64,000 nt of DNA, taken from contig NZ_SZVW01000018.1 in NCBI RefSeq assembly GCF_007655005.1, positions 141,191 through 205,190 of the forward strand, read 5' to 3'. This document shows positions 18,174 through 26,255 of the stretch, piece by piece. The notes below the pieces were generated by a model, which was not told the DNA's origin, ran no database searches, and worked only from the letters and a program-made list of their open reading frames with translations. Position numbers and translations under genes: made by a program. The stretch's first letter is position 1; each line of letters begins with the position of its first letter. Origin of the DNA: Streptomyces tibetensis. GTDB lineage: Bacteria > Actinomycetota > Actinomycetes > Streptomycetales > Streptomycetaceae.

Positions 18174-20465
18174 ATGCCAAAGAAGCGCTCGGGCAGTGGT
18201 CTGTCTCCCACGCAGCAGGCCGCCAAGTTCCTCGGTGTCAGTGTCCTCGCGGGAGCCGTGCTGGCCGGCATCGCACTGCCCGCCGTGGGCGCGCTGGGTC
18301 TGGCGGCCAAGGGATCGGTCGAGAGCTTCGACGAGCTCCCGGTCAACATGAAGACCCCGCCGCTGAGTCAGCGCACCACGATCCTCGACGCCGACGGCGG
18401 CCAGATCGCCACGGTCTACTCGCGTGACCGCACGGTGGTCCCCCTCAAGGACATCTCGCCGTACCTGCAGAAGGCGATCGTCGCCATCGAGGACTCGCGC
18501 TTCTACCAGCACGGCGCCGTCGACCTCAAGGGCGTCCTGCGCGCCCTCGACAAGAACGCGCGCAGCGGTGAGGTCTCCCAGGGCGCCTCGACGCTGACGC
18601 AGCAGTACGTGAAGAACGTCTTCGTCGAGGAGGCGGGCGACGACCCGACGAAGGTCGCGCAGGCCACTCAGCAGACCATCGGCCGCAAGATCCGCGAACT
18701 CAAGTACGCGATCCAGGTCGAGGAGGAGCTGGGCAAGAAGAAGATCCTCGAGAACTACCTGAACATCACGTTCTTCGGCCAGCAGGCCTACGGCGTCGAG
18801 GCCGCCGCCCAGCGCTACTTCTCCAAGTCGGCCAAGGACCTCACCCTCGAGCAGTCGGCCCTGCTCGCCGGCATCGTCCAGTCGCCCAGCCGGTACGACC
18901 CGGTCAACGACGAGACGGAGGCCACCAAGCGCCGCAACACCGTGCTGCAGCGCATGGCGGCCGTCGGCGACATCTCCAGGGCGCAGGCCGCCGACGCGAT
19001 GAAGGCACCGCTCGGCCTGAAGGTCAGCAAGCCCAAGAACGGCTGCATCACCGCGGTGAAGGGCGCCGGCTTCTTCTGTGACTACGTGCGCGAGGTCTTC
19101 CTGACCGACCCGGTCTTCGGCAAGACCAAGGAGAAGCGCGCGAAGATCTGGAACCAGGGCGGCCTCACCATCCGCACGACCATGGACCCGCAGTCCCAGA
19201 ACGCGGCGCAGGCCTCCATCAAGGACCACGTCTACAAGAGCGACGAGGTGGCCACCGCCGCCACGATCGTCCAGCCGGGCACCGGCAAGATCCTCGCCAT
19301 GGGCCAGTCGCGTCCGTACGGCTTCAAGAAGAACGAGACGCAGATCAACCTCTCCGTCGACCAGTCGATGGGCGGGGGCATGGGCTACCAGCCGGGTTCG
19401 ACGTTCAAGCCGATCGTGGCCGCGGCGGCCCTCGAGGACGGCATGCCGGCGAACAAGGTGTACTCGTCGCCCTACCGGATGGCGTACCCGAGCCCGGTCT
19501 CGGCCTGCGACGGCAAGCGGTGGATGAACGACCCCGCCAACCCGGCCAGGCTGCAGAACGAGAACTCCTCCGAGGTCGGCCCGTACGACATGCGGGAGGC
19601 GACCGCCAAGTCGGTCAACACCTACTACGTGCAGATGATCAGCGACATCGGCATCTGCCCGGTGACGACGATGGCGAAGAAGATGGGCGTCGTGCGGGCC
19701 GACGGCGACAAGATGCCGCAGGTGCCCTCCATCGCCCTCGGCACCCAGGAGATGTCCCCGCTGACCATGGCGGACGCGTACGCGACCTTCGCCTCGCGGG
19801 GTATGCACTGCACGCCGGTCGCCATCGAGTCGGTCAGCCGGCGGGTCGGTGACAAGACCACGTCGCTCGAGGTCCCGAAGTCGACCTGCTCGCGCGCGAT
19901 GTCGGAGAACACCGCCGACACCATCAACGCGCTGCTGAAGGGCGTCGTCGAGGACGGTACGGGCACGAAGGCGGGCCTCGGCAGCCGCCCCAGCGCCGGC
20001 AAGACCGGTACGACGGACGAGCGCTACGCGGCCTGGTTCGTGGGCTACACGCCGAACATGGCCGGTGCGGTCTGGGTCGGCGACCCGGCGCACAAGCGGA
20101 AGATGTCCGGCATCACCATCGGCGGCCGGTCGTACGGCAAGGTCTTCGGTGGCGAGGTCCCCGGTCCCATCTGGCGCGACATGATGTCCGGCGCGCTGGA
20201 GGGCAAGCCCGTCGAGAACTTCAACGCCGTCCACATCCCCGACAGCAAGCCGCGGGACCGCGGTGACGGGGACGAGGACGGTGGCGGCCGTGGTGACGGC
20301 GGCAACGACGACAACGACGGCTTCATCGGCGGTCTGGTCGGCGGCAACAACAACGGCGGAGGCGGCGGCGAGCCCTTCCCGACGCCCTCGTTCTCCATCC
20401 CGGAGGGCTTCTTCCGGGGGCAGAGCAACGGCGGCGGCAACGGAAACGGCGGCCGGTTCGGCTGA
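18174..20465 (+). CDS. Bifunctional penicillin-binding protein (class A)
   Basis: The 763-residue protein has an N-terminal membrane anchor (about residues 17-45), a GT51 glycosyltransferase domain (IVAIEDSRFYQHGAVD; QGASTLTQQYVKN) and a transpeptidase domain with GSTFKP (SXXK), SVN and KTGTT. It polymerises and cross-links peptidoglycan outside the membrane. The C-terminal ~70 residues are a Gly/Asn/Asp-rich low-complexity tail. It is followed by a perfect terminator hairpin. Its position next to wblA matches other Streptomyces. Confidence 0.94.
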   Translation: MPKKRSGSGLSPTQQAAKFLGVSVLAGAVLAGIALPAVGALGLAAKGSVESFDELPVNMKTPPLSQRTTILDADGGQIATVYSRDRTVVPLKDISPYLQKAIVAIEDSRFYQHGAVDLKGVLRALDKNARSGEVSQGASTLTQQYVKNVFVEEAGDDPTKVAQATQQTIGRKIRELKYAIQVEEELGKKKILENYLNITFFGQQAYGVEAAAQRYFSKSAKDLTLEQSALLAGIVQSPSRYDPVNDETEATKRRNTVLQRMAAVGDISRAQAADAMKAPLGLKVSKPKNGCITAVKGAGFFCDYVREVFLTDPVFGKTKEKRAKIWNQGGLTIRTTMDPQSQNAAQASIKDHVYKSDEVATAATIVQPGTGKILAMGQSRPYGFKKNETQINLSVDQSMGGGMGYQPGSTFKPIVAAAALEDGMPANKVYSSPYRMAYPSPVSACDGKRWMNDPANPARLQNENSSEVGPYDMREATAKSVNTYYVQMISDIGICPVTTMAKKMGVVRADGDKMPQVPSIALGTQEMSPLTMADAYATFASRGMHCTPVAIESVSRRVGDKTTSLEVPKSTCSRAMSENTADTINALLKGVVEDGTGTKAGLGSRPSAGKTGTTDERYAAWFVGYTPNMAGAVWVGDPAHKRKMSGITIGGRSYGKVFGGEVPGPIWRDMMSGALEGKPVENFNAVHIPDSKPRDRGDGDEDGGGRGDGGNDDNDGFIGGLVGGNNNGGGGGEPFPTPSFSIPEGFFRGQSNGGGNGNGGRFG

Positions 20466-20499
20466 GCCGACGGTGTGACGGAACGGTGTGACGAAACGG

Positions 20500-20541
20500 C
20501 GACGGCCCCTTCCTACCCGCGTGGGTGGGATGGGGCCGTCG
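20500..20541 (+). terminator. Terminator after the PBP gene
   Basis: CGACGGCCCC (20500-20509) and GGGGCCGTCG (20532-20541) pair perfectly, and an inner ACCC/GGGT pairing extends the stem. It lies 35 bases after the stop. Confidence 0.88.
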
Positions 20542-20878
20542 TAGTCCGGGGCCGGCGTCGCCCGGGGCCGTCGTCGCCCGGGGCCGTCGTAGTCCGGGGC
20601 CGTCGCCGTCCGGGGCCGTCGCCGTCCGGGGCCGTCGCTGTCCGGGGCCGGCGTCACCCAGGGCCGTCGCCGTCCGGGCCGTCGTCATCCTGGTCCGGCT
20701 CATCCTGGTCCGGCGTCGTCCGGTTGAACGGTCAGCCGGCCGCCGGCACTCCCGAGTCGACCGCCAGGCCAACCGGTCGGTCACCGGAGCCGACCACCAG
20801 GTCAGCCGGGCACCAGCCCCTCCGGTCCGACCACCAGGTCAACCGGTCGGTCACCGGAGCCTCCGGCCGATCACCGGG
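20534..20878. repeat. Tandem GGGGCCGTCG-type repeat array and second repeat block
   Basis: After the terminator its 3' arm is repeated about nine times as a 14-17-base unit (CCGGGGCCGTCGTAGT and variants with GCC, TCG or CTG) up to about 20690. A second block, 20755-20880, repeats GACCACCAGGTCA and ACCGGTCGGTCACCGGAGCC twice each. No gene is supported here. Confidence 0.75.
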
Positions 20879-21343
20879 TCAGCCGGCCAGCAGCTTCTTC
20901 ACCGCGGCGGCGACGCGGCCGCCCTCGGCCTGCCCGGCCACCTTCGGGTTCACGATCTTCATGACCGCGCCCATGGCCCGCGGCCCCTCGGCACCGGCCG
21001 CCTTCGCCTCCTCGACCGCCTGGGCGACGACCTGCTGGAGCTGCTCGTCCGACAGTTGCTGCGGCAGGTACGTGGCGAGGACCTCGCCCTCCGCCTTCTC
21101 GCGCTCGGCCTGCTCGGCGCGACCGCCCTGGGCGAAGGCGTCGGCCGCCTCGCGCCGCTTCTTCGCCTCCCGGGTGATCACCTTCTGGACCTCGTCGTCG
21201 GAGAGCTCGCGCTTCTCCTTGCCCGCGACCTCCTCCTTGGTGATCGCGGCGAGCGTCAGCCGGAGCGTCGAGGAGCGCAGCTCGTCGCGCTCCTTGATCG
21301 CAACGTTGAGGTCTTCCTGCAGCTTCGACTTGAGCGTGGTCAT
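20879..21343 (-). CDS. GatB/YqeY domain protein
   Basis: A 154-residue stand-alone YqeY protein (TTLKSKLQEDLNVAIKERDE; LATYLPQQLSDEQLQ; GAVMKIVNPKVAGQAEGG). The domain is the tRNA-binding tail of the GatB amidotransferase subunit, but the role of the free form is unsettled. ATG 21343 is the conserved start; upstream codons are not conserved. Its 3' end abuts the repeat block. Confidence 0.9.
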   Translation of the reverse strand: MTTLKSKLQEDLNVAIKERDELRSSTLRLTLAAITKEEVAGKEKRELSDDEVQKVITREAKKRREAADAFAQGGRAEQAEREKAEGEVLATYLPQQLSDEQLQQVVAQAVEEAKAAGAEGPRAMGAVMKIVNPKVAGQAEGGRVAAAVKKLLAG

Positions 21344-21477
21344 GGGGCCGATTGTCGCAGGTCCGGAAGGAACGGCGCCCCTCGATTTAGGCGGCCGTGC
21401 CCGAAGGGCCGGTGCGATCAGGGGATTTCGGGCACCGCCCGGCACGGACCACGGCCGGGGTCTGACACGATGGTCGT

Positions 21478-22416
21478 ATGCGCGCGCGATACGGAGTCCC
21501 CCTGGGAATCGCGGCGGCTGGCGCCGCCGGTCTGGTGTACGCGGCGGGCTTCGAGGCCCGCTCCTTCCGCCTCCGCCGGGTCACCGTCCCGGTCCTGCCG
21601 CCGGGTATGCGCCCTCTGCGCGTGCTCCAGGTCTCCGACATCCACATGGTCGGCGGCCAGCGCAAGAAGCAGCGCTGGCTGCGGTCCCTGGCGGGCCTGC
21701 GCCCCGACTTCGTGATCAACACGGGCGACAACCTGTCCGACCCGGAGGGCGTCCCGGAGGTCCTGGACGCGCTCGGCCCCCTGATGGAGTTCCCCGGCGC
21801 GTACGTCTTCGGCTCCAACGACTACTACGGCCCCAAGCTGCGCAACCCCGCCCGCTACCTGCTCGAGAAGGCCCAGGGCCGCCACGGGCTGAACGGCAAC
21901 GCGCCGGCCGAGGGCGTGGTGCACAACCCGTGGGAGGACCTGCGGGACGGTTTCGACGCGGCGGGCTGGCTCAACCTGACCAACACGCGCGGCGAGCTCA
22001 AGCTCGAGGGCGGTTCCGTGGAGCTCACGGGCCTGGACGACCCGCACATCAAGCGGGACCGCTACGCGCAGGTGGCGGGCGGCCCGTCCGAGTCGGCGGA
22101 CTTCTCGATGGGCGTCGTACACGCCCCCTACCTGCGCACGCTGGACGCCTTCACGGCCGACGCCTACCCCCTGATCCTGGCCGGCCACACCCACGGCGGC
22201 CAGCTGTGCATCCCCTTCTACGGCGCCCTGGTCACCAACTGCGACCTGGACACGGAGCGGGTGAAGGGCCTGTCCACGCACACGACGGAGGGCCGTACGT
22301 CGTACCTGCACGTGTCGGCGGGCTGCGGCACGAACCGCTACACGCCGGTGCGGTTCGCGTGCCCGCCGGAGGCGACGTTGCTGACGCTGGTCGGGCGCGA
22401 GGCTGTGGGTAGGTAG
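21478..22416 (+). CDS. Membrane-anchored metallophosphoesterase
   Basis: A 312-residue calcineurin-like phosphoesterase with an N-terminal hydrophobic anchor (GIAAAGAAGLVYAAG) and ordered metal motifs SDIH, NTGDN, GSNDYYG and AGHTHGGQ. The YkuE-like architecture suggests action on a lipid- or envelope-linked phosphate; the substrate is unknown. It is divergent from the YqeY-like gene and followed by a short GAGGTAG-rich spacer. Confidence 0.88.
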   Translation: MRARYGVPLGIAAAGAAGLVYAAGFEARSFRLRRVTVPVLPPGMRPLRVLQVSDIHMVGGQRKKQRWLRSLAGLRPDFVINTGDNLSDPEGVPEVLDALGPLMEFPGAYVFGSNDYYGPKLRNPARYLLEKAQGRHGLNGNAPAEGVVHNPWEDLRDGFDAAGWLNLTNTRGELKLEGGSVELTGLDDPHIKRDRYAQVAGGPSESADFSMGVVHAPYLRTLDAFTADAYPLILAGHTHGGQLCIPFYGALVTNCDLDTERVKGLSTHTTEGRTSYLHVSAGCGTNRYTPVRFACPPEATLLTLVGREAVGR

Positions 22417-22545
22417 GGGAGGTAGAGGACGTCGCGGAGGTAGAGGAGTAGGGAACGCAACGGGACGAGGGCCCGGCCCGGGTGGGGTAACCCGCACAGC
22501 CCCGCCCAAATCGCCCCCTATGTCCGTTTCTGTCAGCGTGGGGGC

Positions 22546-23316
22546 ATGACCGCCCCGATACCCCGGGACATCCCGGGCCTCCCCGCGATACCGTCCCCGC
22601 CGGCACGGAAGCCCGCTCCCGTGCCCGCCACGGCCGTCGTCACCCCGGTCCGCCGCCCCGCGGCCGCGGCCTTCCGCCTCCTGATCGCCCTCGTGGCGAC
22701 GGGGGGCGTGGCACTGGAACTGCTCCTCGGCGACCCGTCCCGGGTCCTGAGCTACTTCGTGATCCAGAGCAACCTGCTGTTGGCCCTGGTCATGACCCTC
22801 TCGGCCCGCCGCGCCTGGACGACCGGCCGGCCCCTGCCGGGTGCGGTGCTGGGCGCGACGCTGCTCTACGTCGTGATCGCCGCTCTGGTGCACCACCTGC
22901 TCCTGGCGAACGAGGCGAGTCCGTTCTCCCTCACGGGCGAGGCAGCCACGCCGACGGGCTGGCAGGCCCTCTCCCACGGGGTCCTGAACACGGTGACCCC
23001 GATCGCGGCGGTACTGGACTGGCTCCTGCTCACGTCCCCCGGCCGCCTGCACCTCCGCCAGGCCAGCACCTGGCTCCTCTACCCGATGGCCTACCTGGCC
23101 TTCTGCCTCACCCGGGGCGAGCTGCTCCTCCCGGGCACCCCCGACCGCTACCTCTACCCCTTCCTGGACGTCGGCCAGGACGGCTTTAAGCGGGTCCTCG
23201 GCAACGCGCTCCTCCTGGGCCTCTCCTTCTACGCCCTGGCCGTCCTCCTCGTGGCCCTCGACCACGCCCGCCCGAACCCCATCCGCCACCGCGGCAAAAC
23301 CGGATTTCGTCTCTAG
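22546..23316 (+). CDS. Pr6Pr-family membrane protein
   Basis: The 256-residue protein has a Pro-rich N-terminus (about 35 residues) and six hydrophobic segments. The core SYFVIQSNLLLALVMTLSA and WLLYPMAYLAFCLTRG fit the Pr6Pr (FAR-17a/AIG1-like) family found throughout actinobacteria. Function is unknown. It is the last ordinary gene before the tRNA and the integrated-element scar. Confidence 0.8.
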   Translation: MTAPIPRDIPGLPAIPSPPARKPAPVPATAVVTPVRRPAAAAFRLLIALVATGGVALELLLGDPSRVLSYFVIQSNLLLALVMTLSARRAWTTGRPLPGAVLGATLLYVVIAALVHHLLLANEASPFSLTGEAATPTGWQALSHGVLNTVTPIAAVLDWLLLTSPGRLHLRQASTWLLYPMAYLAFCLTRGELLLPGTPDRYLYPFLDVGQDGFKRVLGNALLLGLSFYALAVLLVALDHARPNPIRHRGKTGFRL

Positions 23317-23363
23317 CCACCGGTGGGCTAAAGTAAACGTCGTCGCCGCGACAGCAGCGACAT

Positions 23364-23437
23364 CGGGGTGTAGCGCAGCTTGGCAGCGCGCTTCGTTCGG
23401 GACGAAGAGGTCGTGGGTTCAAATCCCGCCACCCCGA
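23364..23437 (+). tRNA. tRNA-Pro(CGG)
   Basis: A complete cloverleaf is visible: acceptor CGGGGTG pairs with CACCCCG, the anticodon arm CTTCG/CGAAG encloses TTCGGGA with anticodon CGG, and the T arm contains GGTTCAAATCC. CCA is not encoded. A tyrosine-integrase remnant just downstream suggests that this tRNA served as an attachment site. Confidence 0.97.
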
Positions 23438-23442
23438 CGCTG

Positions 23443-23482
23443 GTCAGAGGCCACATACGGATTTCCGTATGTGGCCTCTGAC
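23443..23482 (+). terminator. Strong terminator after tRNA-Pro
   Basis: A perfect 18-bp stem (23443-23460 with 23465-23482) and a 4-nt loop ATTT. It lies between the tRNA and the integrase stub and may serve both, since they converge. Confidence 0.92.
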
Positions 23483-23520
23483 GTGTTTGGGGGCCCGCCC
23501 AGGGGGCCAAACGCATTTGA

Positions 23521-23634
23521 TCAGGCCACCGTGTCGCCCTCTCCTTCTCCCTCCGTATCCACCCCTTCCTGATCTTCGGCGAAGACGTCACCCATTGCTT
23601 CGGCGCCCTGCGTGATCACGGGCCGGAGCGATGT
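23521..23634 (-). pseudogene. Tyrosine integrase C-terminal remnant
   Basis: On the minus strand the last 37 codons read LRPVITQGAEAMGDVF and then an acidic tail ending in VA and TGA. This matches the C-terminus of Streptomyces integrative-element integrases (LRPVITTGAEAMD type), where the catalytic Tyr lies just upstream. A stop codon at 23635-23637 and loss of frame cut off the rest, including the catalytic residues. Its position 84 bases from tRNA-Pro and its orientation are those of an integrase beside its attachment site. Confidence 0.75.
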
Positions 23635-24363
23635 TCACGGCCGCGCGCGAGAGGGGCGGCTTGGTCGCGGCCGGTTCGGGTCTGGCGGGGCCGGGGCGAG
23701 CGGGCCGGGCCGGTGGGCTTCCACGGTCGCCTCAAGAGGGCCGGGTACGAGGTCGGCGTGCTCGTACACAGCGAGCCTCCTTCAGTTCCCGAGGGCGGAC
23801 AGCGCATCGGCGGACGCCTGCACGAAGTAGCGGATGACTCGTACGCGCCAACCTTGGCGGCGAAGAGCCCGAACAGGAACAGCACCACCGCGGCGCCTCC
23901 GGCGGACTTGGTCTTGACGGCGTGGGCGGATACGGCGCTGAACAACGGCACGGCGGAGACGTCGAGGATCGCGGCGGCAAAAACTCACTTCCTGGGGAGA
24001 TGGACGGGTGGATAGGCTGCGCGGGCCCCGGGTGCTGGCAAGCTCGGGGCATTGACCGGCGACCGCGCCCACCTCACGTCTGCTAGACGCGGGGTCCGTC
24101 TCATGGCGGGCGGTCGTCTGTCTTCTCCGGTCAGCCGGTACCCGTGCGGTAGATGCGGGCTCAGGTTGCAGAGCCAGAAGCCGACGCGCATCCGCTTGCC
24201 GGTGGCCTTGCAGCGGCGGCAGTCCTTGCCGTGCTTCATCCGGCCCTTGTGGCCGGTCTTCGTGACGAAGCCTCAGCCGTTGCACTTGCGGGGCGGCCGC
24301 AGGCCACGGCCGCTCGTCATCAGTTGTGGCTGGGTGCTGCAGCGCAGCGCGCCATCATGAAGC
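23635..24363. other. Decayed integrative-element DNA with broken small genes
   Basis: No intact gene is seen. On the minus strand, about 23830-23960 encodes a hydrophobic segment (KTKSAGGAAVVLFLFGLFAA) whose natural ending (RVIRYFVQASADAL) is in another frame, so it is frameshifted. About 24170-24310 encodes a zinc-finger-like stretch, CNG-stop-GFVTKTGHKG then CRRCKATGKR, interrupted by a TGA where Cys would be expected. Such small membrane and CXXCXGXG proteins are common near transfer genes of Streptomyces elements; the assignment is inference. Confidence 0.55.
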
Positions 24364-24621
24364 ATGGGGATTGATCTGGAGCTGCACTCGTCACGGCCGG
24401 CACGCAACAACTGGCGCAAGTCCCGCCCAACGCTCCTGCGGAGTTCCTACGGGCACGGCGCCGCACTGGCAGACGCACTCGGCTCCCTCCAGCTCCTAGG
24501 AGTACCCGGGAGGCTCACCGCCGTCGATCTGTACGGGGACACGCTGATGAACGAGCAGGAGGCCGAGGCCGCCCTCCAGGAGATCCACGGCTTGAGGCGG
24601 AGAGCCGGCCGTATGCCGTGA
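24364..24621 (+). CDS. Short hypothetical protein, possibly truncated
   Basis: The 85-residue protein begins MGIDLELHSSRPARNNW and contains VPGRLTAVDLYGDTLMNEQE and EAALQEI. It has normal coding bias and a plausible start but no family I can name. The end RRRAGRMP looks like frameshifted readout, so the original gene may have been longer. It sits in the decayed-element zone on the opposite strand to the cluster. Confidence 0.5.
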   Translation: MGIDLELHSSRPARNNWRKSRPTLLRSSYGHGAALADALGSLQLLGVPGRLTAVDLYGDTLMNEQEAEAALQEIHGLRRRAGRMP

Positions 24622-24693
24622 GCATGGCGCGGGCTCCCGTTCACGTGAGCGCACTCCACGCCTCGCTCGCGCGGGGTTCTGTACGAGGATGCC

Positions 24694-24718
24694 GCCCGTC
24701 GAGTGACCGTCGACGGGC
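24694..24718 (-). terminator. Terminator after the first MFS gene
   Basis: GCCCGTCGA and TCGACGGGC pair perfectly around a 7-nt loop, 8 bases beyond the stop of the minus-strand MFS gene. Confidence 0.75.
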
Positions 24719-24725
24719 GCGATCC

Positions 24726-25940
24726 TCACTGCAGGGCTCCCGAGGACTCCAGTTGTTCGCTCCGGGCGGCGGGGATGTCGCTCCCCTTGCTCCTGAGCCG
24801 CAGGTCACAGAGGTAGGCCAGGGCCGCTGTGAGCGCGGCGGTGGTACCGAAGGCGGCGAAGGACGCAGCGGGGCCGCCGTGGTCGAGGACCGTGCCGGCC
24901 AGCGGCGAGCCGATCACGTTGCCGACCAGGATCGCGCCGGCGTACGTGCCCATGGCCACGCCCTTGCTGTCGTCGGGTGCGAGCCGGCTCACGGCGCCGG
25001 CACTGGCCGACAGGGCGGGTGCAACGAGGAGGTTGGCCGGGACGGCGAGCACGCACAGCCAGTACCACTCGGTCGCGAGCCCGATCGGGATGCAGAACAC
25101 TCCGAGGAGCGCGCCGATCGCAAACACCGACGGCGGGCGGCGCATGCCTCCGTAGAGGAAGCCGCCGGCCGCCGAAGCGAGGCCGGCGGCCACCAGCAGC
25201 AGCCAGCTCCACTGCAGCTGACCCGACTTCTGCAGAGTGCCGATGGCCGCGATCTCGAAGCCGATCACCGCGATCGAGGTGGCGGCGGTGATGCTCAGCG
25301 CGCACACCATCCGCGCGGTCAGCCAGCTGCGCAGCCGGGGCTTGGGGCCGTCCGCCGGACGTGCCGCCTTGAGGGGCGGGTCGAGCAGCAGGTACGCGAC
25401 GCCTGCGGCGAACAGCAGCGTACCCATGGCCAGGAACGCCACCGTGGGCGACGCCAGGGAGGCGAGCAGGATGCCGAAGGACGGGCCCGCCATATAGGCG
25501 ACGTCGGTGGTGATCGCCTCTACCGCGTAGGCGGTGTGCCGGTTCTCCTCGGTGACCATGTTGGCCAGGGCCAGGCGGATGACCGTGAAGGCCGGCAGCG
25601 TGGTCAGGCCACCGAGGAACGCGGTGGCCACCAGGGCGGGGAACGGCAGGAAGTGCGCCAGGCCCCAGAACAGCGACTGGGTGATCACCAGACCACCGAA
25701 GACCTTCCGCAGACCGTAGCGGTCGAGACCGCGGCCCTGCAGTGGAGCCCCGAGGCCCGCGCCGGCCGTCCAGAACGCGGCTACCAGGCTTCCCGCACCG
25801 AAGCCGCGGTCCATGTTTCCCACTACGTGCAGGATGAGGACCGAGGAGATACCGAGGCCGGGCATTTTCGCCAGCAACCCCACAGCCATGAGGGGTCGAA
25901 TTCCGGGTTCGGAAAGCAGCCGCCTATAGGCAGAGAACAC
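24726..25940 (-). CDS. MFS transporter
   Basis: A 404-residue protein with about 12 hydrophobic segments and a central cytoplasmic loop (DPPLKAARPADGPKPRLRSW). The RGLDRYGLRKVFG loop after the second segment is a variant of the MFS motif A. The substrate is unknown; it could export the cluster product or belong to the flanking DNA. GTG 25940 is preceded by AGAGGTG, which also forms one arm of an inverted repeat. Confidence 0.8.
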   Translation of the reverse strand: MFSAYRRLLSEPGIRPLMAVGLLAKMPGLGISSVLILHVVGNMDRGFGAGSLVAAFWTAGAGLGAPLQGRGLDRYGLRKVFGGLVITQSLFWGLAHFLPFPALVATAFLGGLTTLPAFTVIRLALANMVTEENRHTAYAVEAITTDVAYMAGPSFGILLASLASPTVAFLAMGTLLFAAGVAYLLLDPPLKAARPADGPKPRLRSWLTARMVCALSITAATSIAVIGFEIAAIGTLQKSGQLQWSWLLLVAAGLASAAGGFLYGGMRRPPSVFAIGALLGVFCIPIGLATEWYWLCVLAVPANLLVAPALSASAGAVSRLAPDDSKGVAMGTYAGAILVGNVIGSPLAGTVLDHGGPAASFAAFGTTAALTAALAYLCDLRLRSKGSDIPAARSEQLESSGALQ

Positions 25941-26255
25941 GAGTGCACCTCTTGCGTCACGAATTTGAGGTGCTTAAGGAACTACTGATCACCGCCCCAG
26001 CCCCCACCTCAGCCCCAGTCCATCTGGCCCGGACTCCTCCGACCCGCATCGTACTGGACCTCGGAGAATGCCCTCTCGGAGTCGACCACCTCAGGCGGGG
26101 CGAGGACCGTCGCCGGATTCCGTGGTATTTCGCCACGCATCTCGAGTCCCGTCATCATGTTTCGACCAGAAACCCCTGCTGGGCCGTGGACAGGACTCCT
26201 CAGGCGGTCTTCGTAAATTCACCGGTGTCGGACAAATGGCAGATTTCTCCACGTG
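25941..26255. promoter_or_regulatory. Intergenic region upstream of the MFS gene with inverted repeat
   Basis: The 315 bases hold no gene. GCACCTC (25945-25951) and GAGGTGC (25967-25973) form an inverted repeat with 15 bp between the arms. One arm overlaps the MFS ribosome-binding site, so protein binding or RNA folding there could control expression. No clear terminator for the transporter gene that ends at 26256 was found. Confidence 0.45.
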
